This document shows, in pieces, positions 1-6,431 of a stretch of DNA of 26,128 nucleotides. The number at the start of each line of letters is the position of its first letter. Position 1 is the first letter of the stretch. A program made the translations under genes and the position numbers. Source of the stretch: a virus; IMG/VR virus record IMGVR_UViG_3300028740_000019, positions 1 to 26,128 of that record; one strand, given 5' to 3'. The notes beneath the pieces are model-generated. The model saw only the letters and a list, made by a program, of their open reading frames with translations, made no database searches and was not told the DNA's origin.

Positions 1-9
1 GGTGACCCC

Positions 10-2340
10 ATGAAAATTGCCTACGGCAACAGCCGGATGGACAAGCGTTGGAAAAACAAGGACATCCCCTGGGATGCGCTCAAGAATACCGTGCGCACGA
101 CCAAGCGCACAACGGAAACGGTTGCCGAGTTCCGCAAAATGAGCAAGGCGCAACAGGACGCCATTAAGGATATCGGCGGATTCGTAGGCGGAGAACTGCG
201 AGAAGGCAAGCGCCGAAACGGATATGTAGCCTGCCGCTCCCTGCTTACACTTGACATGGATTATGCGCAACTGGGGATTTGGGATCAGATCGAAGCCCTC
301 CATGACTGGGCGTGCTGCCTGTATTCCACCCATAAGCACACGCCGGAAGCGCCACGCCTGCGACTGCTCATCCCGCTCAAACGTGAGGTCACGGAGGACG
401 AGTATCCGGCATTGGGACGCATGGTCGCCAAGGAGATCGGCATCGATCTGTTTGACGATACTACCTATGAACCATCCCGGCTCATGTACTGGCCATCCAC
501 CTCCGCCGACGGGGAGTTCGTGTATCAGGAGCAGGACGGGGATTGGCTAGACCCCGACGCCTATTTAGCCAGATACGCCGATTGGCGGGACGTGACGTTG
601 TGGCAGACCTCCAAGCGCCAGTCGGAAGTGATCCGGCACAGTTTGAAGCAACAAAAGGATCCACTGGCCAAGGACGGCGTTGTTGGCGCCTTCTGCCGCG
701 CGTATCCGATCGAGGAAGCGATTGCTGCTTTCCTGCCCGATGTGTACGAGCCGTCGGCAATGGAGGGACGCTATGACTACATCCCGGCTCAGTCCAGCGC
801 GGGCGTTGTGGTGTACGACGGTAAGTTCACCTATTCCCACCACGCCACCGACCCCGCCTGCGGCAAACTGCTCAACGCATTTGATCTCGTAAGGGCGCAT
901 AAATTCGGTGATTCCGACGATAAGGCTTCGTTCAAGGCGATGTGCGAGCTTGCGGTATCTTTGGACAAGGTAAAAATCCAGATCGATGAGGAGCGAAAAA
1001 GCGAAGTGGCTGCTGACTTTGCCACCGAAGGAAAAGACTGGCGAACGCTGCTCAAGTATCAGCCCAAAAGTCGCGTGCTGGAAAACAGCGTCTGGAACGA
1101 AATGCTGATCTTAAGCAACGATCCCGATTTCGCGGGATTTGCCTATAACGAGCTTGCGAACCGGGTACAGGTTATTGGCGCCACGCCTTGGGAACGCCCG
1201 GTGGATAACCGGTTCTGGCGCGATGCCGATACTGCGCAGATGAAAGCGCTTCTGGATGTTCGCTATGTCAGCTTCAGCAGCCGAAACCACGATGTGTGCT
1301 TTACCAAGGCTGCGGATGACCGGCGCTTTCACCCAATTCGTGATTACCTTGGTTCACTGCCGCCCTGGGACGGGCAACCGCGCGTAGAAACGCTGTTCAG
1401 CCGCTGTTTGCAAGCAGACGACACCCCATATATCCGCGCGATCAGCAGAAAGACTTTCGCGGCGGCGGTCGCCCGAATTTACCATCCCGGCATTAAGTTC
1501 GACTGCGTGCCCGTATTCGATGGCGCGCAGGGCATTGGGAAAAGCACACTGTTCAAAGATCTCGTCGGTGACGAGTTCTATTCGGAAACGCTGTCGCTGA
1601 CCGATATGGATGACAAGTCCGGCGCGGAGAAGCTGCAGGGCTTTTGGGTGGTTGAAATCGGCGAACTGGCCGGAATGAAAAAAGCCGACATCGAAAAGGT
1701 TAAAGCATTCCTCTCCACCTCAGATGATAAATACCGCCCTAGCTATGGCAAGGTGGTCGAAAGCCACCCGCGCCAGTGTATCATCATCGCCACGGTCAAC
1801 GGCGAACGCGGCTATCTGCGCGACATCACCGGCAATCGGCGCTTCTGGGTTGTCAAATGCCATCAGGCGGAGCAGGTGAAGCGGTGGCGCTTTACCCCAG
1901 CGGAGCGCGATCAGATCTGGGCGGAAGCAAAAACAATCTGGGAAAGCGGTGAAAAGCTGTACCTCGAGGGCGATATGATCCCTGCCGCCGAGGCTGCCCA
2001 ACGCGATGCCATGGAGATGGATGAGCGCCAGGGCATGGTCGAGGACTTCCTTGATATGATGCTGCCTGATGGTTGGGATGCTATGGGCACCTATGAACGC
2101 CGGAATTACTTCACAGATCGCAATCAGGACACAACACTGCCCAAAGGCGTAACACGTCGACTGACCGTCAGTAACGCTGAAATCTGGTGTGAGTGTTTCG
2201 GCAAGCATCCGGCAGAAATCAAAGCATCCGACAGCTACGCAATCGCGGCGCTGATGGCACAGGTGGTCGGTTGGGAGCGTACACAAGAGCGGAAAAGCAC
2301 GCCACTATACGGCAGGCAGCGTCTGTACAGGCGAGTATGA
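10..2340 (+). CDS. VapE-type phage primase-helicase (virulence-associated E family)
   Basis: A 776-residue protein that should prime and unwind phage DNA during replication. Seen: an N-terminal half resembling an archaeo-eukaryotic-type primase core, with an acidic LDMD at residues 81-84 and a YSTHKH motif at 105-110 followed by an arginine-rich strand; a C-terminal VapE ATPase domain with Walker A GAQGIGKS at 505-512 and a Walker B-like VVEIGEL near 547-553, followed by a conserved ITGNRRFW segment. The family is known from Gram-positive phages and phage satellites as a superfamily-3-like helicase often fused to a primase. The ATG at 10 has only a short GGTGA before it, at the very edge of the window, so the start could in principle lie upstream. 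It heads the VRR-NUC/SNF2 group that follows, and its TGA stop overlaps a possible small gene by ATGA. Primase activity is inferred from motifs. Confidence 0.93.
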   Translation: MKIAYGNSRMDKRWKNKDIPWDALKNTVRTTKRTTETVAEFRKMSKAQQDAIKDIGGFVGGELREGKRRNGYVACRSLLTLDMDYAQLGIWDQIEALHDWACCLYSTHKHTPEAPRLRLLIPLKREVTEDEYPALGRMVAKEIGIDLFDDTTYEPSRLMYWPSTSADGEFVYQEQDGDWLDPDAYLARYADWRDVTLWQTSKRQSEVIRHSLKQQKDPLAKDGVVGAFCRAYPIEEAIAAFLPDVYEPSAMEGRYDYIPAQSSAGVVVYDGKFTYSHHATDPACGKLLNAFDLVRAHKFGDSDDKASFKAMCELAVSLDKVKIQIDEERKSEVAADFATEGKDWRTLLKYQPKSRVLENSVWNEMLILSNDPDFAGFAYNELANRVQVIGATPWERPVDNRFWRDADTAQMKALLDVRYVSFSSRNHDVCFTKAADDRRFHPIRDYLGSLPPWDGQPRVETLFSRCLQADDTPYIRAISRKTFAAAVARIYHPGIKFDCVPVFDGAQGIGKSTLFKDLVGDEFYSETLSLTDMDDKSGAEKLQGFWVVEIGELAGMKKADIEKVKAFLSTSDDKYRPSYGKVVESHPRQCIIIATVNGERGYLRDITGNRRFWVVKCHQAEQVKRWRFTPAERDQIWAEAKTIWESGEKLYLEGDMIPAAEAAQRDAMEMDERQGMVEDFLDMMLPDGWDAMGTYERRNYFTDRNQDTTLPKGVTRRLTVSNAEIWCECFGKHPAEIKASDSYAIAALMAQVVGWERTQERKSTPLYGRQRLYRRV

Positions 2341-2516
2341 GCAAAGAAGTGGGACGGACGGGACAGGATTTCCCCTTATATTCAAAATGGATAAAAGAGA
2401 TACAGAAAGCAAATCCCGAACGCGAACGCGCGCGTAGTAAATATAAGGGTTGGCCTGTCCATTCGTCCCGCTCGTCCACTGGTTTTGGAGGGTACTATGC
2501 AAGAGAAAAACGTTGA
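2337..2516 (+). CDS. Possible 59-aa hypothetical protein between VapE and VRR-NUC
   Basis: The ATG overlaps the VapE TGA stop (ATGA), the usual arrangement for translational coupling, and the frame stays open for 59 codons, ending 20 nt inside the next gene. The product is small, hydrophilic and rich in Arg, Lys and Ser, with a central PLYSKWIKEIQ helix-like stretch followed by ERERARSKYKG. I recognise no domain. The only ribosome binding site is a weak AGGCGAG. Against it being a gene: the same DNA carries a long inverted repeat (2351-2469) that could by itself explain why this stretch is kept, and the 3' end overlaps VRR-NUC in another frame. For it: without it there would be a 156-nt gap in an otherwise packed operon. 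Uncertain. Confidence 0.4.
   Translation: MSKEVGRTGQDFPLYSKWIKEIQKANPERERARSKYKGWPVHSSRSSTGFGGYYAREKR
2351..2469 (+). repeat. Long imperfect inverted repeat (about 120 nt extended hairpin)
   Basis: Nested complementary arms flank a 57-nt loop. GGGACG (2351-2356) pairs with CGTCCC (2464-2469); GGACAGG (2361-2367) pairs with CCTGTCC (2454-2460); CCCTTATATT (2373-2382) pairs with AATATAAGGG (2440-2449). That makes 23 perfect pairs in three blocks separated by short internal loops of 3 to 5 nt. It lies between VapE and the VRR-NUC ribosome binding site. It has no U-run, so it is not an ordinary terminator. It could be a structured mRNA element, a processing site, a protein-binding or replication site, or a remnant of a small mobile element. 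Confidence 0.7.
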
Positions 2517-2778
2517 ACAGCAACTGGTTCGGGCTGTTAAGGCGATGGGCGGCTTTTCCCCCAAGCTGGTCAGCCCCGGTTCGGATGGAATGCCTGACCG
2601 GCTTGTCCTGTTTCCCGGCGGTAAATTGGCCTTTGTTGAAACGAAAGCGCCCGGTAGGCAAATGCGGCCTCTGCAGGTACGGAGGGAAAGGCAGCTGGAG
2701 GCGCTGGGGTTTCGGGTGTACTGCGTTGACAGGCCAGAACAGATCGGAGGTGTGCTGGATGAAATTCGTTCCTCATGA
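2497..2778 (+). CDS. VRR-NUC domain nuclease
   Basis: A 93-residue stand-alone VRR-NUC protein, a small PD-(D/E)XK-fold nuclease found in phage replication modules. Seen: GSDGMPDRLVL with Asp34, the FVETK strand with Glu48 and Lys50, and LQ at 59-60, which together form the expected active-site pattern. The whole protein is the minimal domain, the usual length for phage copies. I chose the ATG at 2497 because GGAGGG (2487-2492) sits 4 nt upstream; a TTG at 2485 lies inside the ribosome binding site region and is less likely. It overlaps the SNF2 helicase gene by 20 nt, a pairing common in phages, where it may act on replication intermediates such as branched DNA (role inferred). Confidence 0.92.
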   Translation: MQEKNVEQQLVRAVKAMGGFSPKLVSPGSDGMPDRLVLFPGGKLAFVETKAPGRQMRPLQVRRERQLEALGFRVYCVDRPEQIGGVLDEIRSS

Positions 2779-4108
2779 GTATCAGACCTACGCGACCGAT
2801 TTCATACTGACCCACCCGACATCCGCTATCCTGCTTGATATGGGTTTAGGGAAGAGTGTTATCACACTGAGCGCAGTGTTTGATCTGTGTCTGGATCGCT
2901 TTGAAATCGGCAAAACGTTGATTATCGCGCCTCTGCGAGTAGCGAGGGACACATGGCCGGCAGAAATCATGAAATGGGATCATCTACGGGGCTTGACCTA
3001 CTCTGTGGCAGTCGGCACCGAAGCTGAACGGAAAGCGGCGCTTCGGCAGAGAGTTGATCTGCACATCATCAACCGGGAAAACGTACAGTGGCTGGTTGAG
3101 GAGAGCGGCCTTCGCTTTGACTACGACATGGTGGTGATCGACGAGCTTTCCTCGTTCAAGTCCCATCAGGCGAAGCGCTTTCGGAGCCTGATGCGCGTAC
3201 GCCCAAGTGTAAAGCGCATCGTAGGGTTGACAGGTACTCCGTCCAGCAACGGCCTGATGGATCTCTGGGTAGAATTCCGGCTGCTGGATATGGGCAAACG
3301 ACTGGGACGGTTTATCACCCACTACCGTGATGAGTTCTTCACCCCGGATAAGCGAAGCCAGCAGCAGGTGTTCTCCTACAAACCCAAGCCCGGCGCGGAG
3401 GAGGAAATCTATCAGCGCATCAGTGATATCACGATCTCGATGCGAAGCACCGATTACCTGGATATGCCGGGATGCGTCATGAACGAGGTGACAGTTACGC
3501 TCTCACCCGCTGAGCGTAAGGTTTACGAGCAATTGAAGCGCGACCTCGTGATTGCGCTTATGAGCGAAGAGATCGACGCGGTGAACGCCGCTGCCCTCTC
3601 GGGCAAGCTCTGCCAAATGGCCAACGGAGCCGTATATGGCGATGGCAAAGAAACGATCGGTTTCCATGACCGCAAACTGGACGCGTTGGAGGATCTGATC
3701 GAAGCCGCCAATGGCAAACCACTGCTGGTCGCGTACTGGTACAAGCACGATTTGGAACGGATCCGGAATCGGTTTGCAGTTCGCGAGATTAAAACGTCTA
3801 GGGACATCACCGATTGGAACGCTGGAAAGATTGCGGTAGCGGCCATTCACCCGGCATCTGCCGGGCATGGGCTGAACCTCCAAACCGGCGGATCCACCCT
3901 CGTTTGGTTTGGGCTGACATGGAGCTTGGAGCTATACCAGCAAACCAACGCACGCCTCTGGCGGCAAGGCCAGACAGCGGATACGGTGGTGATCCACTAT
4001 ATCATCGCCAAGGATACCATCGACGAACAGATCATGGCCGCTCTCGGCAGGAAGGACAAAATACAATCCGCGCTGATCGACGCAGTCAGAGCGAATTTGG
4101 AGGTGTGA
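2759..4108 (+). CDS. SNF2-family DEAD/DEAH-box DNA helicase/translocase
   Basis: A 449-residue superfamily-2 ATPase with the full SNF2-like set: motif I DMGLGKS at 27-33, motif II VIDELS at about 126-131 (DEAx form), motif III LTGTP at 157-161, and C-terminal motifs V and VI in SAGHGLNLQ and ARLWRQGQ (about 398-405). It should translocate on duplex DNA with ATP. There is no extra DNA-binding or nuclease domain, as expected for the compact phage type. The frame is open upstream to 2450, but the ATG at 2759 has GGAGG at 2746-2750, 8 nt away, and the protein begins with the typical HEYQ region (motif Q), so the upstream part is not coding. It works with the VRR-NUC gene it overlaps, probably in recombination-dependent replication or repair. 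Confidence 0.94.
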   Translation: MKFVPHEYQTYATDFILTHPTSAILLDMGLGKSVITLSAVFDLCLDRFEIGKTLIIAPLRVARDTWPAEIMKWDHLRGLTYSVAVGTEAERKAALRQRVDLHIINRENVQWLVEESGLRFDYDMVVIDELSSFKSHQAKRFRSLMRVRPSVKRIVGLTGTPSSNGLMDLWVEFRLLDMGKRLGRFITHYRDEFFTPDKRSQQQVFSYKPKPGAEEEIYQRISDITISMRSTDYLDMPGCVMNEVTVTLSPAERKVYEQLKRDLVIALMSEEIDAVNAAALSGKLCQMANGAVYGDGKETIGFHDRKLDALEDLIEAANGKPLLVAYWYKHDLERIRNRFAVREIKTSRDITDWNAGKIAVAAIHPASAGHGLNLQTGGSTLVWFGLTWSLELYQQTNARLWRQGQTADTVVIHYIIAKDTIDEQIMAALGRKDKIQSALIDAVRANLEV

Positions 4109-4110
4109 AT

Positions 4111-4539
4111 ATGACGGCAAAAGACTATCTCGGTCAGGCATACAAGCTTGACCAGCGGATCAACAGCAAGCTACAACAGGTGGACAGCCTGCGATCACTG
4201 ACACAGAAGGTTACAGCATCTTATGGCGGAGAGGTCGTGTCTCATACACGAAACGTGTCCTCCCTTGAGGATGCTATCATCCGCTTAATGGAAGTAGAGC
4301 AGGAATTGAACCAGCAGATTGACAAACTGGTCAGTCTAAAAATGGATATTTCCAGGTGCGTTGACCTCGTTAAAAACGATGGCTTCCGTTTGATCTTAGA
4401 AAAGAGGTATCTATGTTTCCAACAATGGGATCATATTGCATCAGATATGCACTACAGTCGCCGTTGGGTTTTGAACAAACATGACCGCGCCGTTGAAGTG
4501 GTCGAAAAGATTTTGGCAGAACGAGAGGTAATAGCATGA
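4111..4539 (+). CDS. DUF1492 family protein, RinA/ArpU-like late transcription regulator
   Basis: A 142-residue protein with a coiled-coil-like N-terminal half (about residues 10-85, many Leu, Glu and Gln heptads) and a C-terminal helix-turn-helix resembling sigma-70 region 4 (about 98-138: LEKRY, then WDHIASDMHYSRRWVLNKHDRAVE-like). In related phages DUF1492, ArpU and RinA proteins sit just before the packaging genes and activate late transcription. Start: TTTGGAGGTG at 4096-4105, spaced 5 nt from the ATG. Its end overlaps the next gene by ATGA. The gene is AT-richer than its surroundings (27 G/C in the 60 bases from 4261, my count). The probable target is the control region at 5171-5225. 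Late-activator function is inferred from family and position. Confidence 0.85.
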   Translation: MTAKDYLGQAYKLDQRINSKLQQVDSLRSLTQKVTASYGGEVVSHTRNVSSLEDAIIRLMEVEQELNQQIDKLVSLKMDISRCVDLVKNDGFRLILEKRYLCFQQWDHIASDMHYSRRWVLNKHDRAVEVVEKILAEREVIA

Positions 4540-5168
4540 GCTATCATGAGGCAAAGGAGGACAGCATCACCTATAAGCAGATGGAAAAGGGCGGGACAGC
4601 TTATTACCCGCCCTGCCGTTTCTGCGGAGCGCCGGTTCTTAGCTGGTCCTATCTACGCAATATTAAATACGCTTGTCCTGCTTGCCGGCAAGAAGCTGTA
4701 TCGCAGGTGCGCGCCGAGGAGAAGGAGAAGGAAATTCCTGTCAAAGAACAGAAATTGGTAAATGCGATCAAACGCATATCCAAGGTTTCTAATGTGTCTC
4801 TTTACGAAGATGCCATTGTGTACGTTCGAAACCACATCAACAAGGCAGGATGGTTTCAAAGCACAGAGGAGATCATGGTCGCATTGGAACTCATCAAGTG
4901 CGGCATCACAGCTCATCATCAGGTTAAAGTCTTTGAATACACTGTAGATTTCGTGTTGCCAGATCTCCACGTTGTTTTGGAAATTGATGGTATGCCATAC
5001 CATGGGAAGGATAGACAAAAGTATCAGCAGATCCGTGATGAGGCAATTGCCTGGAAGCTTGGTCAAGGCTGGGAAGTAATTCGCATCAATACTGATAACA
5101 TCAACACGAACGTGACAAAATTGCTGCCGGGTATAATGGCTGTTCTGACCCGAAGGCGCAAGCATTAG
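4536..5168 (+). CDS. Zinc-ribbon plus DUF559-like endonuclease-fold protein
   Basis: A 210-residue protein with two recognisable parts. Residues 27-50 hold a CX2C-X16-CX2C zinc ribbon (Cys27, Cys30, Cys47, Cys50). Residues about 112-195 look like a DUF559/Vsr-type restriction-endonuclease-like fold: Glu118 in a helix, Asp138 in YTVDFVLP, Glu149 and Asp151 in VVLEIDG, His156, then an RDEAIAWKLGQGW helix and VIRIN strand. A lysine-rich linker joins them. It probably binds and cuts or nicks DNA; the substrate is unknown. It starts inside the previous gene (ATGA overlap), so it is co-translated with the late regulator. Composition is unusual: the 60 bases from 4801 hold 25 G/C and those from 5041 hold 27, far below the HNH gene just downstream, which suggests recent acquisition. 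It could be a repair, homing or defence nuclease. Confidence 0.75.
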   Translation: MSYHEAKEDSITYKQMEKGGTAYYPPCRFCGAPVLSWSYLRNIKYACPACRQEAVSQVRAEEKEKEIPVKEQKLVNAIKRISKVSNVSLYEDAIVYVRNHINKAGWFQSTEEIMVALELIKCGITAHHQVKVFEYTVDFVLPDLHVVLEIDGMPYHGKDRQKYQQIRDEAIAWKLGQGWEVIRINTDNINTNVTKLLPGIMAVLTRRRKH

Positions 5169-5170
5169 TT

Positions 5171-5206
5171 GTGCACGAAAGTGCACATGAATTCACTTGT
5201 GTGCGA
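5171..5206 (+). promoter_or_regulatory. 10-bp-phased GTGCAC repeats, candidate activator or operator site
   Basis: GTGCAC occurs at 5171 and 5181, separated by GAAA, so the two form a 16-bp inverted repeat as well as a direct repeat with a 10-bp step. A third, degenerate copy GTGCGA lies at 5201, again in phase (three helical turns from the first), and ATTCAC at 5191 is a weak fourth. The cluster sits immediately upstream of and partly over the candidate promoter at 5197-5225. Phasing on one DNA face is typical of a protein-binding site. The upstream DUF1492 regulator is the obvious candidate ligand, by inference only. Confidence 0.45.
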
Positions 5207-5225
5207 GGGAAAAAACTGGTACACT
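5197..5225 (+). promoter_or_regulatory. Candidate late promoter with extended -10
   Basis: TTGTGT (5197-5202) and TACACT (5220-5225) are separated by 17 bp, and TGG directly precedes the -10 box, giving an extended -10. The -35 box is weak (first three bases match best), which fits a promoter that needs an activator. Transcription would start near 5232 and enter the HNH/terminase/head operon after a leader of about 150 nt. No other good promoter-like sequence was noticed between the DUF1492 gene and the structural genes. Confidence 0.5.
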
Positions 5226-5247
5226 CATGGTGTCGAAATATACGCAC

Positions 5248-5276
5248 AAAGCCTCGCAGAGCGCTGCGGGGCTTTT
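5248..5276 (+). terminator. Intrinsic-terminator-like hairpin 1
   Basis: AAAGCCTCGCAG (5248-5259), loop AGCG (5260-5263), CTGCGGGGCTTT (5264-5275): a 12-bp stem with a single G-U wobble, followed by a short T stretch continuing as GCTTT. It may end transcripts from the replication/regulator genes, but it also lies just downstream of the candidate promoter, so it could act as an attenuator in the late leader. Confidence 0.65.
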
Positions 5277-5327
5277 GCTTTACCCGAAAAATGATGCTTG
5301 CTTCTTGCCAATACAGTGAAAAACGGG

Positions 5328-5358
5328 GCGCCGCAGAGAGATCTGCAGGCGCTCTTTT
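5328..5358 (+). terminator. Intrinsic-terminator-like hairpin 2
   Basis: GCGCC-GCAGA (5328-5337), loop GAGA (5338-5341), TCTGC-A-GGCGC (5342-5352) with one bulged A, followed by TCTTTT. It is 10 bp long with a tail of four T. It lies 23 nt before the HNH start codon and 10 nt before its ribosome binding site, in tandem with the hairpin at 5248-5276. Confidence 0.55.
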
Positions 5359-5380
5359 CTATGACCACGGAGGTGCTCGC

Positions 5381-5737
5381 ATGCCCAGCCGACCCAAGCG
5401 TCCCTGTTCCCACCCCGGCTGTCCCCGGCTCACCAACGGTCGGTTCTGTGAGGAGCATGCCAAGCAGGAAGCCCAGCGGTACGAACGCTACCAGCGTGAC
5501 CCTGCTGTGAAGAAACGTTACGGCCGGGCGTGGCAACGGGTCCGTGACCACTTCATCGCTGCCCACCCGCTGTGTCAGCGGTGCAAGGAGCGTGGCAAGA
5601 TCACCCCCGCGCAGGAGGTGCACCACATCGTCTCTCTGTCCCAAGGCGGTACGCATGATGAAACGAATCTCATGGCGCTTTGCACCTCCTGCCACTCCGA
5701 GATCACCGCCAGAGAGGGCGGTCGTTGGGGCCGGTAG
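5381..5737 (+). CDS. HNH endonuclease (packaging-associated)
   Basis: A 118-residue HNH nuclease. Seen: an N-terminal cysteine cluster (Cys9, Cys14, Cys23, His26), a second pair in PLCQRC (Cys65, Cys68), the catalytic HH at 81-82, Asn96 in ETNLMALC, and closing CTSCH (Cys101, Cys104, His105). HNH proteins in this position, directly before TerS, are known in HK97-like phages to assist terminase cutting at cos ends; that role is inferred here. Start: GGAGG at 5369-5373, 7 nt before the ATG; the frame is open upstream but that part covers the hairpins. It is the first gene of the presumed late operon. The gap that follows is treated separately as a possible packaging site. Confidence 0.92.
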   Translation: MPSRPKRPCSHPGCPRLTNGRFCEEHAKQEAQRYERYQRDPAVKKRYGRAWQRVRDHFIAAHPLCQRCKERGKITPAQEVHHIVSLSQGGTHDETNLMALCTSCHSEITAREGGRWGR

Positions 5738-5849
5738 GGGGGTATTTTACCTCTACGACTATTTGTTCGCTGAACGGCCTGGGGGTCACGCGCACAAAAA
5801 CCAAGGTTCAAAGACCCTATTAACCCACGCGGGAAAGGAGGTGCAGCTC
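5738..5849 (+). other. Non-coding gap between HNH and TerS, candidate cos/packaging region
   Basis: The 112 nt start with a run of six G (5737-5742) and include a second G-run (5780-5785), an A-run after GCGCAC (about 5790-5800) and the TerS ribosome binding site. I see no gene or good terminator in it. In HK97-like phages the cos site commonly lies beside the HNH and TerS genes, so this is the most natural place to look for the genome end. The cut site itself cannot be read from sequence. Confidence 0.35.
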
Positions 5850-6431
5850 ATGGCCAAGGATGGCACCAACCGGGGCGGTCGACGCGTACGCGCGGGTGAC
5901 AAACCCACACCGCTGGCAGAGAAAATCACCGCAGGCAGAGCGGCTAAGGTGCTGGAAACGCCTGACCTCAAGCCTGCAACGGCGCTGGCCGGTACGCTGC
6001 TCCCTTCACCTGCTGTCCTGACCGGCACAGATATGCCGGAGCCCAGCGAGTACCTCCGCGCCAACCAGAAGGACGGCAAACCGCTCGGCGCCGACGCCCT
6101 GTTCATCGAGACTTGGCGGTGGCTCAAAGAGCGCGCCTGTGACCAGTTCATCAGCCCTAGGCTGGTGGAAGCCTACGCACAGGCGTTCGCCCGCTACATC
6201 CAGTGCGAGGAAGCGATCAGCGCCTATGGCCTGCTGGGCAGACACCCCACAACGGGTGGCGCGATCGCCAGCCCGTTTGTGCAGATGAGCCAGTCATTCC
6301 AGAAGCAGGCTAACCTTCTGTGGTATGAGATTTTTGATGTGGTCAAGCAAAACTGCACCATCGCCTTTGCGGGCAACCCGCAGGACGATATCATGGAAGC
6401 CCTGCTCACAGGCAGAAAGGCAAAACGATGA
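5850..6431 (+). CDS. terS: Terminase small subunit, P27 family
   Basis: A 193-residue protein that recognises the packaging site and loads the large terminase. Seen: an N-terminal GGRR-rich basic tail (residues 6-12), a proline-rich linker, then a helical core with ETWRWLKERAC, YAQAFARYIQCEEAI, HPTTGGAIASPFVQMSQSFQKQANLLW and a C-terminal PQDDIMEALL segment, the pattern I associate with P27-like TerS of clostridial phages. Length is normal for the family. Start chosen at the ATG with AAAGGAGGTG at 5834-5843, 6 nt upstream. The stop overlaps the methylase start by ATGA. Unusually, its partner TerL lies 4.4 kb away, after an accessory block. Confidence 0.9.
   Translation: MAKDGTNRGGRRVRAGDKPTPLAEKITAGRAAKVLETPDLKPATALAGTLLPSPAVLTGTDMPEPSEYLRANQKDGKPLGADALFIETWRWLKERACDQFISPRLVEAYAQAFARYIQCEEAISAYGLLGRHPTTGGAIASPFVQMSQSFQKQANLLWYEIFDVVKQNCTIAFAGNPQDDIMEALLTGRKAKR

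Noticed and set aside
2450-2758. N-terminal extension of the SNF2 helicase
   Set aside because: The extra 103 residues overlap the VRR-NUC gene, have no helicase character, and the ATG at 2759 has its own ribosome binding site.
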